Shown here: piece after piece, positions 44,145 to 55,145 of the stretch
How the letters are laid out: each line of letters begins with the position of its first letter
Position numbering within the stretch: the stretch's first letter is position 1
Assembly: GCF_043290135.1 (NCBI RefSeq)
Contig: NC_134700.1
Span: 236,643,088 to 236,707,087 of the forward strand
DNA length: 64,000 bases
Origin: Rhipicephalus microplus
Taxonomy: Eukaryota > Arthropoda > Arachnida > Ixodida > Ixodidae
Reading direction: 5' to 3'
The notes under the pieces: generated by a model
What the model was told of the DNA's origin: nothing
The model's input: only the letters and a program-made list of their open reading frames with translations
Databases searched by the model: none
Program-made: the position numbers and the translations under genes

Positions 44145-45139
44145 CAGCATATCCACGGGGTCTATGATGGAGAGTGGGGCGAAGCATTTGTCCGTCCATT
44201 CATTGTTGCTTTCGTCCGTCCATGCATCTGTCTGTGCGACCGTCTATGCGTCCATCCGCCCGTCCGTGCCTGCGTCTGTTCTTGTGTCCACACGTCCATC
44301 CGTACATCCATCCCTGCGTTTGTCTATGCATCCGCCTCTGCGTCCGTCCATGCGTCCATCCGTCCGTGCATGGTGTTTGTGTGTCCGTTCGTCCATCTAG
44401 TCAACACTCCAAGTACCATCATCTCGCATCTTTTCATCATATATTCCGCATAAAGAAGCACTGCCATCCAGCGAATATTCCAAGGACTAAACGAGATGTG
44501 GCACACGCATACTTTTTTACGGCTTGCGCTTCGTGTCTACTTCCCACCTTTCACCACCTCGAGTTCATGGTATATACTAGTTCACTATATTCATGGCACT
44601 TCGGCCCAACGCTCGCTAAAACTTTCTAAAACCAAGGAGGTTACACCCAGCCAGTATAAAGTAGCAACCCCTTCTTGTCATATAGTGCTCAATGTACATG
44701 CCAGTGGCTGCTAATGGGGAATGAGAGACAGGGGAATCCGGCTTTGGCACACGCACAGTTTCTTACGGCTTGCGTTTCGTGTCTACTTTCCACCTTTAAC
44801 CACCTCGAGTTCATGGTATATACTAGTTCACTGTATTCGTGGCACTGTGGCCCAACACTTGCTAAACCTTTAAAAAACCAAGGAGGTTACGCCCAGCCAG
44901 TTAAAAGTAGCAACCCTTTCTTGTCAGATAGTGCTTAATGTACATGCCAATGGCTGCTAATGGGGAATGAAAGACAGGAGAATTCGACTTTTAGTTAAAG
45001 TGCACGCTGCGAATTCTTTATTGTTCAACAACGCACAGGAGAAATCTCCCACCAGCACCACCTTGCAGGTCAAAGCGTAAGACATGTTACGCACTACTAC
45101 GAGGAACGAACGGATGCCGCTTTAAGGAGCTGCGCCCCT
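44145..45139 (+). mobile_element. Array-bearing repeat, copy D (full length)
   Basis: The same order as copy A: A tract, CAGCATATCCACGG head, GGGGCGAAGC (44176-44185), array (44187-44400), spacer, modules from 44517 and 44763, and a tail with GCTGCGCCCC (45129-45138). Colinearity with 7799-8761 over nearly 1 kb defines the full-length family unit. No protein is encoded. Confidence 0.78.
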
Positions 45140-45744
45140 GAAAAGAAGAAAATTCATAACATGTCTATTTCTGTGTTTGTAGGGATCAGGTAGACTGTAC
45201 AATGAAAAGAGGGATAGGCATGTCTAGGATCCTTCATTAATATTGAGAATGGTGCTCGCAAAGTGAATTTCACTGCCTGCCTCTTGAGACGGCTTCATAG
45301 AGATTAATGCCTACGCGCGACCGTGATCTAAGTGTTCTAGGAGGAATCTTTTCTCACGAAGCAACTCCAGCATGGCCTTTTTTAGATAGATGACGCTCGC
45401 TAAAAATAAGTTGAGACAAACCGACTTCCTTAACAGAAAGAAAGAACCTTGAATATCCTCAGAAAGATAGTCAAGTTTTGTAGTTGTTCTTTATATTATG
45501 AGTGCAGATGCATCATGCATGAAAATCATTTATTGCCTACTATTTCTCCATGAAACTCGTTACTGCGCCTAACGACAATTATTATTGATGGACCAGATTG
45601 TAATATGATTCCGTGCTATAAGACGTCAACAGGTAGAAAAAGTGTATTCCGCACTCGTTGTCAAGGTTACCGGTGGCACAGACTGACACCCCTACGTTCA
45701 ATTGCACATACGAGTATATACACATTAATTGGGACGGGGTGACG
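45140..45744. other. No gene recognised
   Basis: AT-rich DNA without long frames. Confidence 0.6.
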
Positions 45745-46140
45745 TCCACTGCGGTAGCTCAGTTTCTAGTGCTTGACGCATTATTCAAAGGTTGATTGAT
45801 TGATATGTGGTGTTTAGCGTCCCAAAACCACCCTATCATTATGAGAGACGCTTAAGTGAAGGCCTCCAGAAATTTCAACCACCTGGAGTTCTTTAACGTG
45901 CACCCAAATCTGGGCACACGGGCCTACAGCATTTTCGCCTCCAGCAAATATGCAGCCACCGCAGCCGGGATTCGATCCCCCGACCAGCGGGTCAGCAGCC
46001 GAGTACCTTAACGACTATACTACCACGGGAGGGAAAGGGAGGCTCATTTGAAGGTCGTTGGTTTGGTTCCTGCCTACGGCAAGTTATTTTTTCGTCTCCT
46101 TTTCTTTCGTGCCATTTACATTACGTTTACTACTAAAAAA
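45745..46140 (+). mobile_element. Older tRNA-like SINE split by SINE 6
   Basis: The left part has an A-box-like GCGGTAGCTCAGTTTCTAGTG (45751-45771). The right part has a B-box-like GGTTTGGTTCC (46060-46070) and then CTGCCTACGGCAAGTT and a pyrimidine-rich body. Joined, they have tRNA-like spacing. SINE 6 sits between the boxes. The sequence differs from the Ruka-like head, so this is a second SINE family. Confidence 0.6.
45793..46044 (-). mobile_element. Ruka-like SINE, diverged (SINE 6), nested
   Basis: A minus-strand copy with the usual B-box complement GGGATTCGATCCC and body motifs. ATTCAAAGGT (45783-45792) and ATTTGAAGGT (46045-46054) flank it and look like a decayed target-site duplication. 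Confidence 0.85.
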
Positions 46141-47239
46141 ATCTACAATACTTTCCTTAGAAATATATCCGTTAATTCTCAATATTAACACTTGGTTGAT
46201 ATTTCATTATTGAAACAATGCTATTCTTTAGAGCATTTATGTCAATACGGGGTCTTTTCTCCTTTTTGGGTTCCTGCGCGTTATCCGTGTAATTAGGAGA
46301 ATATGTATTGTTGCCTTCCAGGGAACGCCTAAATTTATGTTCACTTACAACTTTTCATTGCGTTTCATAAAAGACGACTGCTAAGGTTGACATTTGAGGT
46401 GTTCTTCTTGTTGATAATTCACACTTGATACACCATGTACCAGCAGCTACTGTAAAAAACCCCATCAGATTCGTTTCACAAAAGTTTGTCCTAAAGCTAC
46501 TACCCGTTTTAGCTCCAATCACGATCATTCCAAAAAGAACATTGTATAAATCTAAAGCCAGAAGAACAATAGTGATCGCTTCAAACGTTCAGGGACTGCC
46601 TGCACTCCTTCATCGCGAAGATTATGCGTGGTATTGCGTCAATGTCATTTGCGCGTGATATTGTCGATGCGTGTATTCGCCCTGCAGACCTGCAGAGACG
46701 TCGGGACACATTTCCATTATAGCGCTCAGAGCTCGGCTATATAGGCCGTAGGGCCTGATTGATTCTGTCCAATGCAGGTGTACACGTTTGTCGCTTGCAA
46801 CGAAGTGGCTTTAGTAAGTGGGCTTTAGCGCGAAGCTGAACGAGATTCTAAGGTGACAGCCAACAATACTTTACACTAAGCTGAAAACACTAAAAAAATA
46901 AAAAGCTTCATTGACAGTTCGCACCCGTGTGTACGCGTGTTCCCTTTGCCTGTTCCCATCTTGAAGAATCTAGGTACTTCATATATGCCATGCCCCATTT
47001 ACCTTTCACGCTCCCCGAACGTGCCCTCTCACTCCTCGTGACCATGTTTGCACGCGTCACTTTCCAGATAAGATAAATCTCCAAGAACCAGCGCTTCACT
47101 GTGCGTTGTTCTAAGCCAGATATTTATTTCGTCAGATAAACCAAAGCTATGAAAATGATACCTTTTAGATAGGCAGGAAGCATGCACTTGGGTTCAAGAG
47201 TCAAAATTTTTGCTTTATTATTGGATGATGGTTGTTTGT
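46141..47239. other. No gene recognised
   Basis: AT-rich DNA up to the 3' end of the RTE-like LINE. Confidence 0.6.
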
Positions 47240-47418
47240 GTATATCATCATCATCAGCCTGACTACGTACCCTGCAAGACAAAGGCCTCTCCCATGTTCC
47301 GCCAGTTAACCCGCCGGTACTGTGCTTGCTGCTGCCAATTTATACCCGCAAACGTCTTAATCTCATCTGCCCACCTAACCATCTGTCTCCCCCTAACCCG
47401 CTTCCCTTCTCTGGGAAT

Positions 47419-48377
47419 TCAGTTAGTTACCCTTAATGACCAGCGGTTATCCTGTCTACGTGCTACATGCCGGGCCCATGTCCATTTCCTCTTCTTTATT
47501 TCAACTATGATATCCTTAACCCCCGTTTGTCGCCTAATCCACTCTGCTCTCTTCTTGTCTCTTAAGGTTACGCCTACCATTTTTCTTTCCATTGCCCGCT
47601 GTGTCGTCCTCAATTTAAGCTGAACCCTCTTTGTAAGTCTCCAGGTTTCTGCTCCATAGCTAAGTGCCGGCAAGATACAGCTGTTATATACCTTCCTCTT
47701 GAGGGATAGTGGCAATCTACCTGTCATAATTTGAGAGTGCTTGCCGAATGTACTCCATCCCATTCTTATTCTTCTAGCTACTTCAATCTCGTGGTTCGGC
47801 TCTGCGGTTATAACCTGCCCTAAGTAGACATAGTCTTTTACAACTTCAAGTGCACTATTACCCATCTCGAAGCGCTGCTCCTTTCCGAGGTTGTTGTACA
47901 TTACTTTCGTTTTCTACAGATTAATTTTAAGACCCACCTTTCTGCTCTCCTTGTCTAACTCCGTAATCATGAGTTGCAATTCGTCCCCTGAGTTACTCAG
48001 CAATGCAATGTCATCGGCGAAGCGCAGGTTACAAAGGTATTCTCCATTAACTCTTATCCCTAACTGTTCCCATTCTAGGCTTCTGAAAACCTTCTGTAAG
48101 CATGCGGTAAATAGCATTGCGGAGATTGTGTCCCCCTGTCTTACACCCTTCTTGATTGGTATTCTGTTGCTTTCTTTATCAAGCACTATGGTAGCAGTTG
48201 ATCCCTTGTAGATTTCTTCCAGAATGTTTATATATACTTCATCTACGCCCTGATTCCGCAGTGTCTGCATGACGGCTGATATTTCTACTGAATCAATCGC
48301 CTTCTCGTAATCTATGAAGGCTATGTATAGTGGTTGGTTATACTCTGAGCATTTCTCTATTACCTGATTGATAGTAT
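47419..48377 (-). pseudogene. RTE-type LINE reverse transcriptase, C-terminal part
   Basis: The sequence includes GVRQGDTISAMLFTACLQKV, the catalytic LRFADDIALLS, and the C-terminal RTE hallmark LPALSYGAETWRLTKR followed by WTWARHVARRQDNRW. A TAG near 47911 (between KINL and the next KTKVMYNN-like segment) interrupts the frame. The enzyme would copy LINE RNA at a nicked chromosomal target. The right end of this segment is the insertion point of gypsy element 3. Confidence 0.88.
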
Positions 48378-48539
48378 TGTTAGTACACCTTTAGTGGTGA
48401 GCAGAAGAGACGTTTACTTTGTGGAAAACGTAGCGGTAGAACCGACCAGCTGTCAAGCGGAGCGAGCGCGAGCAGCAACAACACTCTTCCTTCTCTTCTT
48501 CAGCTGGCGTTCCGGCCTGTGCCAAATATCAATGCTACA
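48378..48539 (-). repeat. 3' LTR of gypsy element 3
   Basis: Plus-strand TGTTAGTACACC to AATGCTACA; identical by eye to 52609-52770. Confidence 0.95.
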
Positions 48540-48540
48540 A

Positions 48541-48557
48541 ATCACTCCCCCCTCAGA
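48541..48557 (-). other. Polypurine tract of element 3
   Basis: On the element strand CTGAGGGGGGAGTGATT lies next to the 3' LTR. Confidence 0.7.
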
Positions 48558-48577
48558 AAAGGAGCCATCCTGGCGAC

Positions 48578-51500
48578 CTATGGAACGGGTACGACGGGTG
48601 GGTCGTAGTGCGGCTTCAATCGATCTACGTGAACAGTCTCGCGGCCTCGATGCCGTCGGTCTGTTGATGGTTGAACCGGCTCAACAATATAGTTAACCGG
48701 TGAGGCCTGACGTAGGACTCGGTAGGGGCCTTCGTACTTCGGCAGTAGCTTGGTGGAAAGACCAGGAACAGATGAGGGAACCCGAAGCCATACCAAGGCG
48801 CCAGGCGAGTATGACTGCGAAGACAGGTTTTCGTCGTGACGGTTCTTCTGGTACGCTTGATCTTGGGCGGTTAAGGAACGCGCGAGTTGCCTGCATTCTT
48901 CTGCATAGGTGGCGACTTCAGATAGAGTTGTGGATTCCGAAGCGTCTGGATGATACAAGAGAATGGTGTCCATGAATGAGGAAGGTTCGCGCCCGTAAAG
49001 GAGGAAGAACGGAGAGAATCCTGTCGTAGACTGAGTGGCGCTGTTGTAAGCGTAAGTTACAAAGGGCAGTATGCGGTCCCAGTTGGTGTGATCAGCGGAC
49101 ACGTACATGGATAGCATGTCGCCCAGTGAGCGGTTAAACCGTTCGGTCATTCCATTCGTTTGCGGATGGTATGCGCTGGTTGTCCGATGCACAACGTTGC
49201 ATTCGCGAAGAAGGGCTTGTACCGCTTCGGAGAGGAACGTACGGCCGCGGTCACTGAGTAGCTCACGAGGCGCGCCATGGCGTAGAATGAGATTGTGAAG
49301 GATAAATAAGCCAACTTCACGTGATGTGGCCTCTGGCAGCGCAGCAGTTTCAGCATAGCGTGTCAAGTGATCAATGGCGACAATCACCCAGCGGTTCCCG
49401 TTAGGCGTATAGGGAAGGGGACCGTACAAGTCAATTCCGATGCGGTCGAAAGGGCGGGAGGGGCAAGGCAACGGCTGCAGTTGTCCATTGGCTATGTGTG
49501 GTGGGCTTTTTCGGCGTTGACATTTGGAGCACGAACGCACGTACTGTCGGACAAAGCGGTACATTCCGCGCCAATAGTACCGCAGCCGGAGACGTGCATA
49601 CGTTTTTATCACACCGGCGTGGCCGCATTGAGGATCCGCGTGAAAAGAGTCGCAAATGTCGGCACGTAGGTGGCGAGGAATCACAAGCAACCACTTGCGG
49701 CCGTCAGAAAGGTAGTTGCGACGGTACAGGAGTCCATCGCGGATGGTAAAGTGTCGAGCTGTGCGCTGCAGTGAACGATTGGGCGTAACTTGGGACGGCT
49801 GAGACAGTAACTCTATCATAGAGGCTATCCAAGCGTCTTGGCGCTGTTCATAGGGCATGTCCGCGTACGAAAGTGCCACAGCATCGAGGCTGGATACAGA
49901 AGTACTTCCGTGTTCATGGGGAAGTGGAGAGCGGGAGAGAGCGTCGGCATCTGAATGTTTGCGGCCTGACCTGTAGACGACACGGATATCATAGTCTTGG
50001 AGGCGTAACGCCCAACGAGCGAGACGGCCAGATGGGTCTTTTAGTGACGATAACCAGCAGAGGGCGTGGTGATCAGTCACGACGTCAAATGGACGGCCAT
50101 AGACGTAGGGTCGGAATTTTGTGATTGCCCAGACGATGGCTAGACATTCTTTTTCTGTGACTGAATAATTCTGTTCAGCCCTAGTAAGAGTGCGACTGGC
50201 ATAAGAAACGACGTACTCGTCGTATCCAGACTTGCGTTGAGCAAGAATAGCGCCAAGTCCGACTCCACTTGCGTCGGTGTGTATTTCTGTAGGGGCATCA
50301 GGATCAAAGTGACGGAGAATCGGTGGAGATGTCAGCAATTGACGTAGTTTCGCGAATGCCTTATCGCAATTGGAAGACCACGCCGAAATGCCCTCGGTGT
50401 CAGAAAGTAGCCGTGTTAAAGGGGCCATGACAGATGCAAAATTACGGACAAATCGGCGAAAGTATGAACATAAGCCGATAAAGCTCCGGAGTTCCTTAAG
50501 TGTCGATGGCTTCGGAAACTGGGCGACAGCACGGAGTTTTCCAGGATCAGGTAGAACGCCGTCCTTGCTGACAACATGCCCTAAGATGGTGAGCTTCCGG
50601 GCGGCAAAATGGCACTTTTTCAAATTTAGTTGGAGCCCAGCATGTGTAAGGCAATGCAGGACACTTGCGAGGCGCAGAAGATGGGTATCGAAGTCTTTTG
50701 AAAAAACGACGACGTCGTCCAAATAGCAAAGACACGTCTGCCATTTAAGGCCTCGAAGTATGTTGTCCATCAGACGCTCGAAGGTGGCTGGGGCGTTACA
50801 AAGGCCGAACGGCATCACGTTAAACTCGTACAAGCCGTCCGGAGTTACAAACGCAGTCTTGGCGCGGTCAGCTTCATCCATGGGTACCTGCCAGTATCCC
50901 GATCGAAGATCCAGCGAAGAAAAGAATTCTGCACCTTGCAAACAGTCGAGAGCGTCGTCAATTCTGGGGAGCGGATAAACATCTTTGCGCGTGATCTTGT
51001 TAAGGCGCCTGTAATCCACACAGAATCGGATGCCCCCGTCCTTCTTTTTGACCAGTACCACCGGGGAGGCCCACGGACTGTTAGACGGCTGTATAACGCC
51101 ACGATTGAGCATATCAGACACTTGATCGTCTATAACTTGGCGTTCGGCGTGGGAGACCCGGTATGGACGCTGACGCAATGGTGCGTGGGTGCCAGTGTCA
51201 ATACGATGGACAATTGCAGATGTTCGGCCCAGACTGGTTTGTTTGAAGTCGAACGATGAGCGGAAGTGGTCGAGAAGTGTCAAGAGTTGAGTTCGTTGGT
51301 CAACAGGAAGGTCAGGATCAATCGATGGAAGGAAGACGTCGAGGGAAGAGGTGGCGGATGTGAGAGCGGAAGTAACACTGGCGATCTCAAGGCTTTTTGC
51401 TTGATAGGGCAGTTGACTGGTGCAAACACAATCGATGTCCTCAAGGCGGCCGATGCATTCGCCACGGAATAGGGTGACTGGTACAGAAAGGAGATTCGTG

Positions 51501-52117
51501 GCATAAATGTTTGCGCAAGTGGCTTCGACCGTCAGAAGAGCAAAAGGCAGAAGAACGTTTTTTCGAGAAGTGAAGTCTTCTGACGGCGTGAACATGACGT
51601 CCGAAAAAGCGGCATGGTCGCACGAGATCGGCACAATAACAGAAGACATAGGTGGAATATCAGTCTCCGCGGCGACGACAACACGAGAAATAGAAGGCTT
51701 ATTATAATCGTCGTCGGAGAGCGATGACAATTCTAGTTCGGCCCGGGCACAATCAACAACGGCATGATGTGTGGAAAGGAAGTCCCAGCCTAATATGACG
51801 TCGTGTGAGCAGTGCGGAAACACGATAAATTCAACCACGTACAGAACGCCCTGGATGATTAACCGAGCCGTGCACGTCATAGAAGGGTTCACGTGATGCG
51901 CTGTTGCCGTACGAAGGGAGAGACCAGAAAGCGGAATCGTAACTTTTCTTAACTTGCGACACAATGCTTCACTCAATACAGACACGGCAGCTCCGGTATC
52001 TATTAATGCTTGAACGGGGATACCTTCAATCAAGACAGTTATTTCATTATTCGGTAGAGAACGAGGCCTTGTGGAGTTCGACGGTGGCGCAGTTCTTGCC
52101 TCCGGAACTGCGATGGT
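48578..52117 (-). CDS. pol: Pol polyprotein of gypsy element 3: protease, RT, RNase H, integrase
   Basis: The -1 frame relative to gag is open from the gag end to 48578 (over 1150 codons). Domains in order: retropepsin [19 protein letters not shown] and [15 protein letters not shown] with [35 protein letters not shown] and the catalytic [11 protein letters not shown]; RNase H with [36 protein letters not shown] and [11 protein letters not shown]; integrase zinc domain ([10 protein letters not shown]...CSKCQRRK); integrase core with Asp in [11 protein letters not shown], Asp in LLSDRGRTF and, 36 residues on, Glu in GMTERFNRS; and a GPY/F-like end [11 protein letters not shown]. All catalytic residues I can check are present and there is no stop or frameshift, so this pol looks functional. 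No chromodomain. Confidence 0.95.
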   Translation of the reverse strand, partial: TIAVPEARTAPPSNSTRPRSLPNNEITVLIEGIPVQALIDTGAAVSVLSEALCRKLRKVTIPLSGLSLRTATAHHVNPSMTCTARLIIQGVLYVVEFIVFPHCSHDVILGWDFLSTHHAVVDCARAELELSSLSDDDYNKPSISRVVVAAETDIPPMSSVIVPISCDHAAFSDVMFTPSEDFTSRKNVLLPFALLTVEATCANIYATNLLSVPVTLFRGECIGRLEDIDCVCTSQLPYQAKSLEIASVTSALTSATSSLDVFLPSIDPDLPVDQRTQLLTLLDHFRSSFDFKQTSLGRTSAIVHRIDTGTHAPLRQRPYRVSHAERQVIDDQVSDMLNRGVIQPSNSPWASPVVLVKKKDGGIRFCVDYRRLNKITRKDVYPLPRIDDALDCLQGAEFFSSLDLRSGYWQVPMDEADRAKTAFVTPDGLYEFNVMPFGLCNAPATFERLMDNILRGLKWQTCLCYLDDVVVFSKDFDTHLLRLASVLHCLTHAGLQLNLKKCHFAARKLTILGHVVSKDGVLPDPGKLRAVAQFPKPSTLKELRSFIGLCSYFRRFVRNFASVMAPLTRLLSDTEGISAWSSNCDKAFAKLRQLLTSPPILRHFDPDAPTEIHTDASGVGLGAILAQRKSGYDEYVVSYASRTLTRAEQNYSVTEKECLAIVWAITKFRPYVYGRPFDVVTDHHALCWLSSLKDPSGRLARWALRLQDYDIRVVYRSGRKHSDADALSRSPLPHEHGSTSVSSLDAVALSYADMPYEQRQDAWIASMIELLSQPSQVTPNRSLQRTARHFTIRDGLLYRRNYLSDGRKWLLVIPRHLRADICDSFHADPQCGHAGVIKTYARLRLRYYWRGMYRFVRQYVRSCSKCQRRKSPPHIANGQLQPLPCPSRPFDRIGIDLYGPLPYTPNGNRWVIVAIDHLTRYAETAALPEATSREVGLFILHNLILRHGAPRELLSDRGRTFLSEAVQALLRECNVVHRTTSAYHPQTNGMTERFNRSLGDMLSMYVSADHTNWDRILPFVTYAYNSATQSTTGFSPFFLLYGREPSSFMDTILLYHPDASESTTLSEVATYAEECRQLARSLTAQDQAYQKNRHDENLSSQSYSPGALVWLRVPSSVPGLSTKLLPKYEGPYRVLRQASPVNYIVEPVQPSTDRRHRGRETVHVDRLKPHYDPPVVPVP

Positions 52118-52127
52118 CAGTTTTCCG
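52114..52127 (-). promoter_or_regulatory. Gag-pol -1 frameshift junction, element 3
   Basis: On the element strand the end reads ACG GAA AAC TGA; the -1 frame is GGA AAA CTG and is open into protease. The heptamer GGAAAAC is not a strict X XXY YYZ site at its first codon, unlike the GGGAAAC of element 2. Confidence 0.6.
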
Positions 52128-52557
52128 TTTGGGCAGGTGGTGCACGCCGAAGCATTGGTGAAGGCGAACGTCGGCGCGGGGAAGGCGATCGGCGTGAGTT
52201 GAAGGCGCGGCGGCTCGGCGGAGAAGTGTCCGAAGCTGCATGGAACGGCAGCGTCTGTGGTGGTTCTGTGGGGGCGTAGCCGTAGGTGCCATCAATAATG
52301 CGTGAGTGAGGGACGCGCCGGCGACAGAACCGCTCAACATGGCCAGGCTGACGACAGTAATAACAGATAGGTCTGTTATCCGATGTACGCCAAGGGTTGT
52401 TGGGAAGCGTTGAAGGACGGCGGTAAATGGGAACATGCGAGCCTGCCGGTACGTGTGTTGCGTAGAAGGCGTTCGCTTGGTGGGCAGGGTCGACGACGTT
52501 TGACGGCGCATGTACCTGCCTTCGCGCGACGTCAGCGTAAGTCAGGGGAGCGGACAC
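52117..52557 (-). pseudogene. gag: Gag C-terminal remnant of gypsy element 3
   Basis: Only about 146 codons remain: a segment SAPLTYADVARRQ, the zinc knuckle CYYCRQPGHVERFC and a basic Ser/Pro/Arg tail ending AQTEN. The matrix/capsid region that precedes the equivalent segment in element 2 (about 290 codons) is absent, and there is no ATG between the primer-binding site and this frame. AGGTACTGGGATCG is present twice in a row at the break (52558-52571 and 52574-52587). The remnant keeps the pol frameshift junction. Confidence 0.88.
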
Positions 52558-52588
52558 AGGTACTGGGATCGAGAGGTACTGGGATCGA

Positions 52589-52606
52589 TACCCAGCACCT
52601 CCACCA
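52589..52606 (-). other. Primer-binding site of element 3
   Basis: The element strand reads TGGTGGAGGTGCTGGGTA two bases inside the 5' LTR, identical to 27290-27307. Confidence 0.75.
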
Positions 52607-52608
52607 CT

Positions 52609-52770
52609 TGTTAGTACACCTTTAGTGGTGAGCAGAAGAGACGTTTACTTTGTGGAAAACGTAGCGGTAGAACCGACCAGCTGTCAAGCGGAGCGAGCGC
52701 GAGCAGCAACAACACTCTTCCTTCTCTTCTTCAGCTGGCGTTCCGGCCTGTGCCAAATATCAATGCTACA
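52609..52770 (-). repeat. 5' LTR of gypsy element 3
   Basis: Identical by eye to the 3' LTR; bordered by GTAT. Confidence 0.95.
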
Positions 52771-52774
52771 GTAT

Positions 52775-53765
52775 GAATGTGGTCAATTGTTGAGTAGCCT
52801 GTTCGAAATCCTGCTTGTTCCTATCGTTGAATGAATTCTAATGTTTTCTTTACTCTGTTAGCAATTACCTTTGTAAATAGCTTGTATACTACAGAGAGCA
52901 AGCTGATCGGCCTGTAATTCTTCAAGTCCTTGTCATCTTCCTTCTTATGTATTAAGATGATGTTAGCGTTCTTCTAAGATTCTGGTACTCTTCCCGTCAG
53001 GAGACACCTCGTAAACAGGGTGGCTAGTTTTTCTAACACAATCTGTCCTCCATCTTTCAGCAGATCTGATGTTACCTGATCCTCACCAGCAGCTCTGCCT
53101 CTTTGCATGTTCTCCAAAGCTTTTCTGACTTCTTCTATTATTGCTGGTGGGGTGTCATCAGGGTTACTGCTAGTTATTATAGTATTAAGGTCGTGGTTGT
53201 CTCGGCTACTGTACAGATCTCTGTAAAACTCCTCCGCTATTTTAACTATCCTATCCATATTGGTAGTTATTTTGCCTTCTTTGTCCCTTAGTGCATATAT
53301 CCGACTTTTGCCAATCCCAAGTTTCCTCTTCACTGCTTTGACGCTTCCTGCGTTTTTCAGAGCGTGTTCAATTCTCTTCATGTTATACCTTCTTACATCG
53401 CATACCTTACGTCTATTAATCAACTTCGAAAGCTCTGCTAGTTCTATTTTGTCTGTTGTACTTGACACTATCATGATTTGACGCTTCTTAATTAGGTTCT
53501 TTGTTTCCTGGGAAAGCTTGCCAGTGTCCTGTCTAACTACCATGCCTCCAACTTCCACTGCACACTCCGTAATAATACTCGTCAGATTATCATTCATTGT
53601 ATCTACGCTAAGGTTGGTTTCCTCACTAAGAGCCGAGTACCTCTTCTGCAGCGACACTCTGAATTCCTGTACTTTCCTTCTAAGCGCTAGCTCATTGATG
53701 GGCTTCTTGCGTATCAGTTGCCGTCGTTTGTTCTTCAAGTCTAGGCGAATTCGAGACCGTACCAT
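52775..53765 (-). pseudogene. RTE-type LINE reverse transcriptase, N-terminal part and linker
   Basis: From right to left: a charged linker (LDLKNKRRQLIRKKPINE on), GRAAGEDQVTSDLLKDGG, LLTGRVPES, then, after a TAG, an RT fingers region with [19 protein letters not shown] and a second TAG before EQAGFRTGYSTIDHIHT. In relatives the first stop position is Trp. The frame joins that at 48377 when the gypsy insertion is removed. Confidence 0.85.
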
Positions 53766-54638
53766 TCTATGGTCACTGCATCATACCTTGCCAACCACTT
53801 CCACATCCTGCACGATTCCTGGGTGTGCACTCATTATAAAGTCTATTTCGTTCTTATTTTTGCCATTAGGGCTCTTCCATGTCCACTTGCGGTTTTCTCG
53901 TTATCGGTAGAAGGTATTCAAAATCCGTAAATTATTGCGTTCTGCGAATCCTACTAGTAGCTCTCCTCTGGCGTTTCTAGTACCGATGCCATAATCTCCT
54001 ACTGCCTGGTCTCCAGCCTGCTTTTTCCCTACCTTTGCATTAAAGTCGCCCATCACTATAGTATACTGTGTTTTTACCTTACTCATTGCCGTTTCCACGT
54101 CTTCATAGAAGCTTTCAACTGAAGCGTCATCATGGCTGGATGTAGGCGCGTAAGCCTGTACCACCTTCATCTTGTATCTCTAATTCAGTTTAATTACGAT
54201 ACCTACCACCCTTTCGTTAATGCTATAGTATTCCTCTATGTTGCTAGTTATGTTTCTGTGAATTAGGAACTTCACTACCAGTTCTCTTCTGTTTGCCAAG
54301 CCCCGATAGCAAAGGACGTGCCCATTCTGTAGCACCGTATAGGCCTCATCTGTCCTCCTAACCTCAATGAGCCCTATTATATCCCATTGAACACCCTCTA
54401 GCTCCTCGAATAGTACAGCTAGACTTCCCTCACTAGATAAGGTTCTAGCGCTAAACGTTGCCAAGTTCAGGTTCCAATGGCGGCCTGTAGTCCAGAGATT
54501 CTTAGCACCCTCTGCTGCGTTGCAGATCTGACTGCCGCCATGGTCAGTTGCTTCGCAGCTGCTGGGAACTGAGGGCCGTGAGTTATTTGACGTATGCACG
54601 TGGGAGGTAATGGCCAGATACTGCACCTGAGTGGCCAC
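53766..54638 (-). pseudogene. RTE-type LINE apurinic-like endonuclease
   Basis: The first part has LATFSARTLSSEG and IIGLIEVRRTDE (the metal-binding Glu region); the second has VVQAYAPTSSHDD and TIVMGDFNAKVGKK (the GDFN motif); and beyond stops IMSAHPG and CSDHRMVRSR (the SDH motif). At least three in-frame stops are seen (near 54178, 53907 and 53790). The order and motifs are those of the AP-like endonuclease that nicks target DNA for LINE insertion. The catalytic motifs remain, but the frame is dead. Confidence 0.85.
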
Positions 54639-54744
54639 TCCTTCTCTGGTGAGGGAGTGCGTTTCCGGCGGAGGTTACCGGTGAGGCCGCACCCCAGGCC
54701 TCTTTATGCAGTTCCATCACCACGCGGATTTTTCTTTTAAAATC

Positions 54745-54806
54745 CGGTTGGGAGCTGCGCGGCACTGGGATTTGAACCACGGACTTCTTGCATGCGAGGC
54801 GGATGT
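54745..54806 (-). other. tRNA-like 3' half at the LINE 5' boundary
   Basis: On the minus strand CTCGCATGCAAGAAGTCC is followed by GTGGTTCAAATCCCAGTGCC. This resembles an Ala(TGC)-type anticodon arm followed by a T-arm; GGTTCAAATCC fits the Pol III B box. No 5' half or acceptor pairing is visible, so it is not a tRNA gene. Confidence 0.5.
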
Positions 54807-54828
54807 ATGTATAGTGCAGTAGTAGTTG

Positions 54829-55145
54829 TAGGTGGCCACCAGTGGCACATACCCGCTCTAGAGAGGGTACGTGCCACAGGGGATGCGAGACGGGAGATGG
54901 CAGTACTTGGAGTGTTCACCAGATGGATGCACGGACGGATGCATGGACGGACAGACAGACTGGCAGACGGGCGGATGGACACACGAGCGGACGGACGCGT
55001 GGATGGACCGACGGGCACGTGGATTGACGCACGGATGGTCACGCGGACGGACGAAAGCAAGAATGAACGGACGGACGGGCGGAAGCATGGATAGGTTGAC
55101 GGACGCTTCGCCCCACTCATCATCATTCACTCCACGGATATGCAG
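54829..55145 (-). mobile_element. Array-bearing repeat, copy E (internally deleted)
   Basis: A minus-strand copy with the head at the right (GCTTCGCCCCACTCATCATC, ACTCCACGGATATGC), an array of GGAC/GGAT units (about 54928-55108), the ACTTGGAGTGTTCACC spacer and a piece of the tail region (CCACCAGTGGCACATACCCG). The 236-bp modules are missing. Confidence 0.72.

Larger units (their letters stand above)
48378..52770 (-). mobile_element. Ty3/gypsy LTR retrotransposon, element 3 (very young, gag-deleted, 4.39 kb)
   Basis: Two 162-bp LTRs that I read as identical (48378-48539 and 52609-52770) flank an open pol and only the last third of gag. The target-site duplication is GTAT. The primer-binding site is the same 18-mer as in element 2. 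Loss of the capsid part of gag makes it dependent on Gag from another copy, yet identical LTRs show recent movement (inference). It lies in the RT gene of an RTE-type LINE. Confidence 0.95.
47240..54800 (-). mobile_element. RTE-type LINE, nearly full length, split by gypsy element 3
   Basis: Without the insertion the LINE is about 3.2 kb: 5' region (54640-54800), AP-like endonuclease (53766-54638), reverse transcriptase (47419-48377 plus 52775-53765) and a 3' end at 47240 in ATCATCATC on the plus strand, a short trinucleotide tail as in RTE elements. All parts lie in one frame once the gypsy element and one GTAT are removed. At least seven nonsense codons interrupt it, so it is inactive. The insertion target duplication GTAT is at 48374-48377 and 52771-52774. 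Confidence 0.88.
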
